In this document: positions 30,824-41,282 of the stretch, piece after piece
How positions within the stretch are numbered: position 1 is the stretch's first letter
How the letters are laid out: the number at the start of each line of letters is the position of its first letter
Source of the DNA: Zygnema cylindricum
Taxonomy: Eukaryota > Streptophyta > Zygnematophyceae > Zygnematales > Zygnemataceae
DNA length: 45,081 bases
Assembly: GCA_037447655.1 (NCBI GenBank)
Contig: JBBHKE010000088.1
Coordinates: 1 to 45,081, forward strand
Direction: 5' to 3'
The notes under the pieces: generated by a model
What the model saw: the letters and a program-made list of their open reading frames with translations, nothing else
Told to the model about the DNA's origin: nothing
The model's database searches: none
Made by a program: the position numbers and the translations under genes

Positions 30824-32687
30824 AAATTAAAAAAGCCACTGATTTGGTGCATGTGCCATGTACTCGTGTACCAAGTTTTTGTTTTTTACATAAAAATGTT
30901 GGTTTAAATATGCATAAATTGTATAAATCACAACATCTAGAAAAAAACATCGAGCGAAATTTAGAGAGGATGTAATTTTCCTTTCATTTTTCAATAAACG
31001 CCTAACATAAAGGAAACCATTCTACAATCCTTGCAACTATTCTCATCTTTCTGACATTTATCGTAGATTTGCCGAATAACGCAAAACAACAATCGAGATA
31101 AACAAATTTGAATTACAAAGTCTTAACACAATTTTACACTCACGCTAAAATGCGTCGAAGGTTAAGAAGTTTGATAAGTTTGTACATGTACATATTTCCT
31201 CCAAACAAGGAATACTTTGTTCTTAGTATATATATAAATAAATAAATAAAATCAAAAATAAAAAATCAATGATTTTTTAATGATTTTTAAAATCACTGGG
31301 AGGCATCATTTTACATTTTCACGTAAATAGTGAGTATCGTAGTCAGAGTGAGAAATAGGAACCACTCAAGACAAAATAATACATTACAAATCTGGAGGAT
31401 CTTTTTTACTCTTACAGCTAGTATTGTCACTAGGAAAATCGAGAATCCTGACGATAATAAAAATCGGAAACTGGTAGTTCCAGCTCAATACGGAATACTA
31501 GTTTTTATTTGAGATGTTTTTTTACTTAGTACTAATCGTGGGATGGTGCTTGTTTTTTTTGTGTTTTTTTGGTTTCGCTCAGTCGATGGTCGTAATTTTG
31601 TAAATATGATTTTGTGGTACTATGCATCGCACGTCGAAAGATTCAGTAAAACTAATATGCTTACAAACTATGTGATAGTACTTGTTAGCTCACAAGTATT
31701 TTATGTGGTTATCTATAATTATGTATATTATATTAGGGATTGTTAATTGAGGTATGTGGTTAAAACATTTATTTTTAGGATTTAATTGTACTAAATTAGT
31801 GTGTCATATAACTACGTTATCATTTAGTTACATATCATGGCAGGCATTGTTTAGTGTGGACTATGGCTAAAACTGTTGAATATTGAATTTAGTATTTAGT
31901 ATTTAGTACTAAATTGTTGTAAATTCGTAAGTATACAAATACATTATAACTCTATAATTTAAGTTTACACATATTATAAAGTAATCAATAAATCAATTAG
32001 CCGTAACCTCAAGCAGTATTTATCACATATCTTTCCACCACCAAAATTTCAATACATCATAGAACGCCTTCGACAAAACTACACCACTCACCACTATTAG
32101 TGTTGATAATATACAAAAATTAGTACTATACATCCTTCTTCCTCAATTAAACTATTAATTCCTTTAATAGCAATTAATTCCTATTAATAACGATGGGCGG
32201 TGAAACTAATTGTAATTCTCCATAACATGTGCTCATTTTACAAAATTTCCCGTACTGACAAGATGGACTTACATTAATTGCACCAAATTTACAATGCACT
32301 TCGGCACCCAATACCTAAAAAACAACAGTTTCTTATACAATGTAGTAGTACAATTGAAAGAGAAAAACAAACTACATATCAGCAACAAGTTTGTCCCAAT
32401 GTGCTTCGACCTATCGCCTTCTCTTGTGCCATTGAAACTAAGTCATCGAGCCAAAGGACCATAGATAAAATCGAGACGGTTTTATCCGTTGTAAGAAAAC
32501 CAATCAATTTCGCAAATTCTCAAGATTGAGAGGACATACCGTTGAACATAGGAACGGTATGAAAAGGACACATGAAATGGCCCTTCCTTACCATAACCAA
32601 TAATCCTTTGAACTCCTCCTGTGCTTCCTTCAAAAATCTCGATAAACGATCTCCCGAGTCCCTTGCGAACATATTAACTTTCACACA

Positions 32688-32796
32688 CTAAAGAGAATGT
32701 TCCGTACCAAGGAAATTTTCGTCCACACCAAAATTCATCTTGCTATTGAAAGCTATATACATTTCCCATCCGCGTAGACAGCAACAGTATTTTTGA
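32688..32796 (-). other. Candidate alternative last exon of the BTB gene
   Basis: A strong acceptor (TTTTCTGCAG ending at 32797) starts a frame of 36 codons that ends in TAG at 32690-32688. The preceding coiled-coil exon has a consensus donor (GTGAGT at 32894-32889) whose GT overlaps its TGG-TGA end. Splicing 32895 to 32796 keeps phase and replaces the last Trp and stop with about 36 residues (including GWEMYIAFNSKMNFG). I recognise no domain in it. Confidence 0.35.
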
Positions 32797-32890
32797 CTGC
32801 AGAAAATGTAGGACGTCGGAACGCCACTTCTCATTCGCCAACACGGAATCACATATCACAAATATTCTTTTTGTTTTCTAACCCAAAGAC

Positions 32891-35530
32891 TCACCAGTCC
32901 CTTCTTAGTTTCTTTTCTTTCGCCAGGAGGCTTATCTTCCTTTCCAGCAATTGATTTTCGCGAAGGATTTTCACCCTCGTTTCCAGCACTTGGTTCTTGT
33001 GACGCAGTATCTCAAGAGCAAGTTTTGTATCGTCTACATTAGAGGAGAGTTCCAATGTCTGGAAACAATGAATAAGAACCACCAATAAACCACTCACCGG
33101 TCAATACTAAAATTAAAGATTCATTCGCTTACGAGACAAAATTAGGACTTTCGGGCTGTACATGAAAATTTCCTGCCATACAAATACGTCGAGCCACATG
33201 TAATTATTCACCCTCATGTGTGTATCTTTCTAAGGTGTAAAACATGAGTTCAAGACAACTTGGTAAAAGATCACTTCATTACAATGTTACACAAACGAAT
33301 TAATGTACAAAACTTCATACGAAAATGCCTCAGAGATTGACGCATATTGCGTTGACAATAAAGATGTCTAACAGCGTTAAGTATAGGATCACCTTGGGTT
33401 TAAACAGGTCCATCAAATGTTAAAACTATCATTTCAACATTTATTCCAAGCATTTGGTTACTTCAACTACGCGCCGGTTCAAGTCCGCCATTGGCGACAA
33501 ATTACTTTAAGCCCCTATGCATGTAGTACTAAGTAGGTAGAAAATGAGGTTACTGTTAATTTGAACCAAATGTTTATACATTGGTTTGAACTGGGATTAA
33601 CATATTTCTGGGTTTAAAATATTACCGGGCTTAAAGCACTTCGTGTATTGTACAAACTTTGATTTTTGTATGTACAACAGTAAGTTCGTACGGGGTTTCA
33701 TTCAAAATATTCCTTATTCACATGTGAACAGTTTGACTGTTAGATGTGATTTATAATCATTTGCAATGTAGGGCTTGGACAAGACAATTCTAGACATAGA
33801 TGCAATTCAAGGATTTTTTAAAAATTAGGCGCATGTTCGGCTGCACCTTCTCAGTCGTGGAGAATGGCAAATATTTCCCACAATTTTCGGGTTTCGGCCT
33901 TTTGTTAGTTTGACATCTTACAGAAAAAAAAAGTTCGTACAACATATTGTTCGAATTTAAAGCTCAAACATCACTTTAAAGTTTGTACAACGTTTGTACA
34001 CGTCGTTCTATGGTTTAAAGGTTTGAGAGGTTGAATCCTTTAAGATGACATTTCGGCACCACTCCACCACTTCAGTAGTCTGACTTACCTGGAATTGTTC
34101 GCAAGCTCCCAAATTAACCTCGTCCGATCCAAATATATCCATGCATTTAGCAGCCAGCCGATATGCTCCACAAACCTTTGCAACTTGTATAAGGTTGAAT
34201 GCATCACCAACAGAAAAATTGGCCTCGACCAACAATTTATCAACATAGTCAGAAAGACCCTCCACTTGATATTTGTTGGCCATTTGCAAAAGGCCTACAA
34301 GACATTCCTGCACAAAATATACCACGATAGCCCGTTGTGATGTATAATACTACAAAAGAAGCAATGAGATGCAAATCGCTGCCTTCAAATACCAAATACT
34401 CAGAACAAAAAGTAAAGCAAAACATGAATGATGGGATGAATACTGCAGGTGGTGACTAATTCTCGCATGGGAGGGCATAAGCTAATTACCATATTTAAAT
34501 GGTTATGATCCAGATACTCTCCGTGATAAAAGTATTGGACAAATACACTCAAAACAGCAGGAGGAAATTCTTCAAGGTGAACGACACCAGATAAGTTTTC
34601 CTTGTAGGAATCGTTGAACATAGCTCGAAAAAATGGAGACCTGAGGCAAAATACACCTTGGGCAAGGTCAAAAAGCTCCAGTGAACACAGTATGGAATAA
34701 AACAATATATCGGAGGAAATTCATGATGAAATATTGTGAATCATGGATTAATCATTTTGCTTCTCTAAACAAGGAGGATAATACCGTTTCTAAATACTAA
34801 ACTAATTCCACTTGAGGAAAGACAGAACCTACTCTTTCTCATGGACCAAATAATAACTTTTACCATGTCTTGAGGTAGGTGGCCCGTCTTTGCATGTAAA
34901 CATAAAAATCAGATAGAAAGGTATAAAAAGTACAATAATTAAAAAAATACATTTTGAGTGCTTCAATCTTGGTGTTTTACATGTAAGTTTTTCATAAATA
35001 AAAAGGCCTAAAGAAATGGACACGAAGAGACATCAATTTCCTCCTTATTGCTAATTTTCTGTATTTTAGAACAAATTCAAGGTTTGTGATTCTCCAACTT
35101 TTCCGATGGTCAAAATAGTCACACATCTCCAAAATATTGAATCAAAAGTCATTCAACAAAAAACATATTCAGCTTCAATGAAAAAAACTAAAAAAATACT
35201 TTTCCGCTTCTTTACAAAAAAAAATCTTAAATTTTCATACCTTGCTGCCAAAACTTCACGATTTGCTGTAACGGTCATTTCCGACTGATCGTCTTTTGCT
35301 ATTAGTGTCACATTTGTTGTTTTATTCGTTAAATCAGCAAAAGCAGTCTTATAAAATTCGATTCTGTCAAGCAAAACCCTAATTTCTTCAACTGCTTTCT
35401 GTTGAGCCTTTTGGAATTGCAGAAACTCATTATCATTCGCTATTAGGTTTGCAATTCTTGCTACTTGCTGCATGAAAGAATCAAGGCTGGCTGCAGATGA
35501 AAAAGACGACGACGTATGTACCAAATCCAT
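32891..35530 (-). CDS. BTB/POZ domain protein with flanking coiled coils, four exons
   Basis: Exons on the minus strand: 35530-35241, 34640-34490, 34307-34089 and 33058-32891. All are GT-AG and phase-consistent, giving 275 aa. Residues 16-66 are helical and coiled-coil-like (FLQFQKAQQKAVEEI...RIEFYK). The BTB fold starts at NVTLIAKDD (73-81), continues through REVLAARSPFFRAMF (91-105), VHLEEFPPAVLSVFVQYFYHGEY, and ends with LLQMANKYQVEGL and the first helices of a BACK-like region (about 150-215). The last exon is a 55-residue charged coiled coil (LEILRHKNQVLETRVKIL). BTB domains homodimerise and often recruit cullin-3 ubiquitin ligases; the coils suggest further self-association. Substrate and partner are unknown. 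The C-terminus may alternatively splice at 32895 to an exon at 32796, or read past 34089 to a stop at 34008. The start has no upstream in-frame competitor that I prefer. Confidence 0.85.
33059..34088 (-). other. Intron 3 of the BTB gene
   Basis: 1,030 bp, donor GTAAGT (34088), acceptor TTTCCAG (33059). AT-rich, with no recognised insertion. Its length sets the last coiled-coil exon well apart from the BTB exons. Confidence 0.7.
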
Positions 35531-35944
35531 TCCTGCAGAGAACTGCAGAGAAGGAAGGAACTGAAGCGCTGACAGTTGAGAAAAGAAGAATCAAAAAGAG
35601 CAAAAAAATAATAATTTCTGCAGTTTTACATGACTGTGGCTTGAAAACAGTAACTTTTTCCTTTTGCGTTGGCTTTTCTGACGTGACGTTTCAATACTTC
35701 CCAAATATTTATTTTCATATTTTCTTTTGGGGAAGCTCCTGTAAATCTGTAATATTGTCAAAACTCAAAAGGTAAATATACGCTTTGAAAAGTGACAGAT
35801 TTGTCCACGTGGAGGAAGGAGCAAGGATGCCTTTTCAAACGTCACGGGAGGGAATCGTTTTGACTCTGCGCAGCGTAGCGTAACCTCGTGCTACGACGCA
35901 TAGAAAATCTGACTGGCAAGAAGAAGATCTATGATCCATTTGAC
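35531..35944. other. Upstream region of the BTB gene
   Basis: About 410 bp between the BTB start codon and the first MITE. CTGCAG occurs twice just upstream of the ATG. I cannot place a TATA box. A plus-strand frame at 35497-35775 is not recognised. Confidence 0.4.
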
Positions 35945-35952
35945 ATTTGTTG

Positions 35953-36257
35953 CATTGTTCAAAAGTAGGTGAAAGTAGGCCCATACAATATGCCTATTGT
36001 ATGCAAAACATACAATATGTCCTTAAGACCCATATTGTATTTCGACCAATTCGGGCCAATTAAAACATCCGGATCAAATATTGGACCAATTAAAACATTC
36101 TGACCAAAAAATTTTATTCACACCGTCAGATTCGGACGATCGGACGGTCGCTGATCAAAGTAGCGATCTAAGAAGATCACATGAAAAGCCCATAACACAG
36201 CTTACGCTAAAGGCGTCGACCAAAGGCCTACTAAAAAACTCCTACTTTTGAACTATG
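35953..36257. mobile_element. MITE family C, copy 3
   Basis: Ends CATTGTTCAAAAGTAGG and CCTACTTTTGAACTATG. An exact 8-bp duplication ATTTGTTG lies at 35945-35952 and 36258-36265. 305 bp, same internal orientation as copy 1. It lies about 420 bp upstream of the BTB start codon. Here the base after the duplication is A rather than C, which fixes the duplication length at 8. Confidence 0.92.
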
Positions 36258-36310
36258 ATTTGTTGATGCCAGTGCTCGTACGGACACGTTTATTACAATA
36301 ATGTTTTATG

Positions 36311-36751
36311 CATAGTTCAAAAGTAGGTGTTTTTATGGTAGGCCTTTAGTAGGCGTCTTTATCGTAAATTGTGTTATGGGCTTTTCATGTGATCTTCTTA
36401 GATCGCTACTTTGATCAGCGACCGTCCGATCGTCCAAATCTGATGATAGTCCTATCGTAAGTTGTGTAATGGGCTATTCATGTGATGTTCTTGATCGCAA
36501 CTTTGATCAGCGACCGTCCGATCGTCCGAATTTGACGGTTAAGATAAAAAACACCTCAAAACTCACATTAAAAAAAAAATTGTCGAATATTTTTCAAAAT
36601 TTAGACATGACATTTAATTCTTGCAACTCAACCCTGTCACTATTTTTTTTCATTTTGCGACCAGTACAATATGGGTCTTAAGGTCATATTGAATGTTTTG
36701 CGAACAAAAAGCATATTGTATGGGCCTACTTTCACCTACTTTTGAACTATG
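36311..36751. mobile_element. MITE family C, copy 4 (internal duplication)
   Basis: Starts CATAGTTCAAAAGTAGG and ends CCTACTTTTGAACTATG. The flanks GTTTTATG (36303-36310) and GTTTTACG (36752-36759) differ by one base. At 441 bp it is longer than copies 2 and 3 because a block containing CGTAARTTGTG...CGACCGTCCGATCG occurs twice in tandem (about 36361-36455 and 36457-36540). Confidence 0.88.
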
Positions 36752-37271
36752 GTTTTACGCAATCTATTACGTAATCCTTTACTACGTCGTGCCAGTAAAC
36801 ACTAAACAGCCTTTCGCCTACGTGCTTTGTTTGGTTGGTACGGCGCTGTTTATAACTTTAGGCGATGTACCCATGTGTTAAATTAATTGTTTATGGGAAT
36901 TGATCATGGCAATGACTATTTTGGTTGCGCACAGTCACATACATCACTTTGTCAAAGATTGTACATTTAAGGTACACGCTAGTACAATTTAAGTACCGCT
37001 GACTATATTTAAGTACCGCTGACTATAGATTGACGGTCAATCAATTGAACTGCATGGACTTTCAAAATGTAGCAACAACCGGTTAAACTTTTGCCGCACT
37101 TGTGAACGTCGACCGTTATAATGAAATCAATAATTCACATGGCCGATGAAGGTTTACACTAACAAAACTGCAACAACCACATGTAAATAAAAGTGTTGCA
37201 GACATTCACTTTTTGTCGTTTTTGACTTTACGCGAGCTCCACTCTGAGAGCCTCTGTTGGCTTTTAACTTA

Positions 37272-38044
37272 AGGTGGACCTTCATCAGGCGTTCCCAGTA
37301 ATCGTACGGACAGGTTTACAGGAAGTAATAGTTGTATCACTTCTCCATCAAATTGTGCCAGCGAGGCACCAGCTGACCTGCTAGATTGCGATTGGAACCA
37401 CGTCGGATCTTGTTCAGCCGGCCGGGAATATTAAAAGATTTGTTAAGCACGAAATATATACGGCTTATGTACGGACGAACGTAGATTTTAATATCTAGCA
37501 GCGCTACGCGAATGTACAATTTGTACAATCTTGTCATTTCGTTGTACCAACCGTTTGGAAATCCTTTTCATAATGAAAATTTGTACTTTTATCGTTTGCC
37601 AATATGTTTTGTACTCAAAGTCCTTTCCACGAAATGAAAGAGTCGTAAGAGAGATATCTTGCGGCAAAGATTTTTTCGTCGCTTTCAAATCTGCCCTGTA
37701 CGAAGGCACATGGCCTTTGCCAATTACGATGTCGTCGTCGCTCGTCCGCCGTGGATGATCCTTTTTTTTTTCCAAGTGGACCAATAGACACGTCCAGTAC
37801 CTAGCAAGTCTCCTCCTGAGGACAATTGAGGAGACTCGCCAGAAACTGGATAGAAGGGGCGTTTGCGTCGAAAACTCAAAATCGAACGGTGGAAGTTTTC
37901 GCCAAAAAGCTTGGAGAATCTTAACGAATCTCCAGTAAACATATTTTATAAAAAAAAAAATTACAATACGGCCAGGTTCCAAATGAGCTGGACCTGTACG
38001 AAAATACACTTTTTGTAGTAATGAACCTTGATGGAGGTTCACCC
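37272..38044 (-). mobile_element. TIR element family D, complete copy
   Basis: Minus-strand start GGGTGAACCTCCATCA at 38044, far end inverse of AGGTGGACCTTCATCA at 37272. Exact TTA flanks lie at 37269-37271 and 38045-38047. 773 bp. The uninterrupted sequence GGCTAAGTTAAAAGCC survives in the opposite arm (about 38862-38877). The 188-codon minus-strand frame inside begins in the TIR and has no recognisable domain. The TTA duplication suggests PIF/Harbinger-type mobilisation. Confidence 0.85.
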
Positions 38045-38870
38045 TTAGCCGCAAAACTGAAATTTAATCGTGAATCGTTACATTGAACTTAGACGCAAAT
38101 TAATGAACGACGTGAAAACTTGTACGGATAAATTAACTCGCACGAAACAAAACATACTTTGTAGTTTGGAAATTATAAAGTAAAATTAACATGTGTAAAA
38201 GTATCAATTAAATTGAAATTTAAGCGGAAATCGTAATGGTTCGATTTATTCATAGTTGTTCACGGCGTTTAGTGCGAACGATTTAATCGCGGCGAATTAT
38301 ACGTAACAAACGCATTGAACCTTTAGAAAAAATCGTTAAAATCGTTAATGAATTTTCTTCCGTACAATTCCGTACATGTAAACAAAAATAAATTGTACAT
38401 ATTCCGCAGTTTGTACATTTTTCGTACAGTTCCCGCCGCTTTTCGTCATAGTCCGTACAATTTTTGTACAATTCCGTACGTTTACCGTTAAATTTCTGTT
38501 CAGTTTACCGGACAAAAAGTAATGCGAAGTGCAACGTATCTTTTAGACAAATTCCGTACCTTTTTGGTATAAAACCGTACAGTTATTGTACATGCCGTAC
38601 AGTTTCCGTAAATTCTCCGTTCAGTTTACCAAACAGAAAGTACATCACGTTTTTTTCCGATTTATTCAAAAGTCACGAATTATACATTTTAATCTTAAAA
38701 AAGGAAAAAATCGCGCGATTTGAACAACTATGGTTTTATTTTAATTTACAGTGTATATTTTGTTTCGTGCGAGTTAATTCATCCATATAGGATTTCACGT
38801 CGTTCATTAATTTGCGTCTAAGTTCAATGTAACGGTTCGCGATTAAATTTCAGTTTTGCGGCTAAGTTAA
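38045..38870. repeat. Inner inverted arms and spacer of the outer element
   Basis: 38045-38155 and 38760-38870 are about 110-bp inverted repeats (TTAGCCGCAAAACTGAAATT on the left, its complement on the right) at roughly 90% identity by eye. The spacer holds the GTAC-dense block. Together they could form a stem of about 110 bp with a 600-base loop. Confidence 0.85.
38361..38643. repeat. GTAC-dense block
   Basis: Thirteen GTAC tetramers in about 283 bp, mostly CCGTACA or TTGTACA; about one would be expected by chance. A longer unit (GTTCAGTTTACC...ACA-AAAGTA) recurs near 38499 and 38620. Non-coding. Confidence 0.8.
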
Positions 38871-38889
38871 AAGCCAACATAGGCTCTTA

Positions 38890-39616
38890 GGGTGCGTCTC
38901 CATGTGCCTAAGTAAGGGTTTTTTTTCTGTCATTTCCCTCTAAAACTTAGCGCCGTACCGCGTAAGTGTCAACCGTTCAAAAAAATAGAAAAAAGGAGAA
39001 GTACATTTTGCGTCATCATCGAATTTAAAATGTACTACATGTTGTCGTCTTGTGTTCTTCGACCCACGGCCACGCCAAAAAACGTCACCTTCAATTTTTT
39101 CTTTAAAAAACATGCTCGATGTTTTTTAAAACAAAGTATTTATGGTATACAAATAATAACACGTATTCACACGTGAATAAATTTTTATAAAAAAATTCGA
39201 ATGAATTCAAGTGACGACGAAAAATACACAATTCGGTGAGTTTTGTCCGTTTCCGTCCATGAAAGTACAGAATTTGTTTCGTTTTGTCAGGTTTCGTTCA
39301 ATACGGATTTTTTCCATTTCAGGGGATCTGAAGATTCCAATGCCATTTCACGAAAACGTGAGAAATCTCTGAGGGCGCCACATCAACTCGCACTCGCCGC
39401 CTCTCACCGTACAATTATGCGACGTCACGAACAATTTGGAAAATCACAGATTGTAGACGCTGGCAACCGTCACGGGCATGTCAGCGTATACAATTGTCAC
39501 ACCCTTAAGTTTTAATTCCGTTTTTACACATAGGGACACTTGAAATCCGGGTCCGCCGGATCTGCGCTAAAAAACAAAGTAATTTCTCAAAGTTACAAGT
39601 ACATGGAGACGAACCC
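38890..39616. mobile_element. TIR element family H, copy 1
   Basis: Left end GGGTGCGTCTCCATGTG after TTA (38887-38889); right end inverse of GGGTTCGTCTCCATGTAC before TTA (39617-39619). 727 bp. The target without insert resembles GGCTCTCAGAGTGG in the opposite arm (about 37235-37250, minus strand). Non-coding; a 90-codon plus-strand frame at 39243 is not recognised. Confidence 0.87.
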
Positions 39617-39668
39617 TTAGAGTGGAGCTCAGGTAAAGTCAAAAACGACAAAAAGTGACTGTCTGCAA

Positions 39669-40642
39669 CATAGTTCAAAAGTAGGTTTTTTTATGGTAGG
39701 CCTTTGGTAGGCGCACAAAACTTTGCACAAAACTCTCGCAACGTAGGCATACTGTATGTGTGTGCGTCGTGCACACTCCTGTACGAACGTCCGAATCTGA
39801 CGTAAGATCAAAGTACAGCGCACGCCGCCGGACGAAATTTTTTAGCGAATTGGCACGGCGTAGGATGACATTCCGTGGGAAAAAAAACCGGGAAAATTCT
39901 CAAATAGCGTAGTTTACTCTATATTTTTCATTACTCTAATTAGGGCTATTTTCCAAGTACCTTAAAAAATGAAAGTACGTTGTCTCTTAAATAGAGTGGT
40001 GTATGGTCAATGTCAGACCGTACATAAATGTACCTTTTTAAGTTAAAAAGTACAATAAATTAGTTTTAGTAACCGCGGACGCATGAGAATGTTCGTTCTA
40101 AAAAGGGAAAAAAACCATGTCGAAAAAAATCCCGTTCACACACATTCGTCTGACAGCCGCGTTTTGACCGTGTGAACGCCAACGGGGTTGGTCCGTAGGT
40201 TTTGGTAATTTTTTTGGCAGTGTGGTATTTTTTTTTTTTATCGTCCCATACTGCCTGGTTGGTCAATTTGAGGATTTAAATAGTGTGGCCCTCAAAATTG
40301 AAGACGCTAATATGACAGATTGTCCTTTCGTAAGTTGTGTTATGGGATTTTCATGTGATCTTTTTAAAATCGCCTACTTTGATCAGGGACCGTCCGATCG
40401 TCCAAATCTGACGGTTTAAATAAAAAGCCCCCCAAAACTCACAGAAATATTTGTTTTTGTCCGATTTTTTTTCAAAATTTAGACATGTCGTTTAATTCTC
40501 TATCGATCGATGTGCAACTCAACCCTGTCCCCATTTTATTTCATTTTGCGGCCAACACAATATGGGTCTTAAGGGCATATTCTATGTTTTGCGTACAATA
40601 GGCATATTGTATGGGCGTACGGTCACCTACTTTTGAACAATG
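39669..40642. mobile_element. MITE family C, copy 5 (enlarged)
   Basis: Left end CATAGTTCAAAAGTAGG, right end CCTACTTTTGAACAATG. Imperfect 8-bp flanks GTCTGCAA (39661-39668) and GTCTTGAA (40643-40650). 974 bp, about three times the usual length, so it carries further inserted DNA between about 39780 and 40310. The empty site TGTCTGCAACACTTTTATTT is preserved in the opposite arm (minus strand, about 37186-37210). Confidence 0.78.
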
Positions 40643-40650
40643 GTCTTGAA

Positions 40651-40773
40651 CACTTTTATTTACATGTGGTTGCCGCAGTTTTGTTAGCGTAAACCTTTGT
40701 CGGCCGTGTGCAACACTTTTATTTACATGTGGTTGCCGCAGTTTTGTTAGCGTAAACCTTTGTCAGCCGTGTG
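40651..40773 (+). repeat. 63-bp tandem duplication
   Basis: CACTTTTATTTACATGTGG... repeats with a period of 63 bp (starts at 40651 and 40714), with one or two differences. The opposite arm has a single copy, so the duplication arose after the palindrome formed. Confidence 0.85.
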
Positions 40774-40830
40774 AATTATTGATTTTAGGGAATTGCTAAT
40801 CGCAGAGACGATTTTTGCTGCGCGCAGGTA

Positions 40831-41039
40831 CACCGCCAATCGCTATTAGCGTTGTGTACGCTAATCCCGTCCCGCTTTTTTTATTCTCAAATAGAATTAT
40901 CCACACTATTTAAAAGAAAACCCTAATTCCTAATTAGAGTAATCGATTTCTTCGAAAATTTCCAAATTCCCAATTAGCGTAAACCACGCTAATTATTCGT
41001 ATACGCTAAAGAAACTTCTACGCTAATAGCGATTGGCGG
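40831..41039. mobile_element. MITE family M1, copy d
   Basis: CACCGCCAATCGCTATTAG and the inverse CTAATAGCGATTGGCGG, flanked by TA (40829-40830, 41040-41041). The empty site GCGCGCAGGTAGTTGTCAG is seen on the minus strand at about 42235-42255, in the opposite arm of the inner element, confirming TA duplication and exact ends. 209 bp. Confidence 0.92.
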
Positions 41040-41282
41040 TAGTTGTCAGAAATTGTACATTTGAAGTACAATTTTGTACAGGCTACGTACCTATAATTTC
41101 AGATCTGACGGTCAATCCGTAGAACAGCTTTGACTGGCGGATTATTGTACCGGCGGTTAAAAAAATGTCGCGCTTGCAAACGTCGACCGTCATAAAGAAA
41201 ATAAAAAATCACACGGCCGGTGCAGTTTTACTGTTACCAAACTGCGGCAGCCACAAATAAATTAAATGGCTGCGCGCAGGTA

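Larger units (their letters stand above)
29668..32590. other. Intergenic DNA between the P450 and BTB genes
   Basis: No recognised gene. It contains a GGGAGGA heptamer array (29800-29855), a GGGAA pentamer array (30788-30823), an AATAAA at 30738-30743 too distant to assign, and AT-rich DNA at 31200-32200. Short frames at 31330, 31543 and 32278 match nothing I know. The P450 3' UTR must lie at its left edge. Confidence 0.5.

Noticed and set aside
32592-32687. Minus-strand stretch resembling a formin FH2 C-terminal helix (RLSRFLKEAQEEFKGL)
   Set aside because: It is open for 32 codons with a TAG acceptor and a GTAAGG donor, but no neighbouring FH2 segments are present and the resemblance rests on a generic charged helix.
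34008-34086. Read-through C-terminus of BTB exon 3
   Set aside because: A perfect GTAAGT donor at 34088 and an in-phase downstream coiled-coil exon make splicing far more likely; kept only as an alternative.
37488-38054. 188-codon minus-strand open frame
   Set aside because: It starts inside the TIR of family D and spans non-coding transposon DNA; no domain, and the homologous copy at 3019 does not keep it open.
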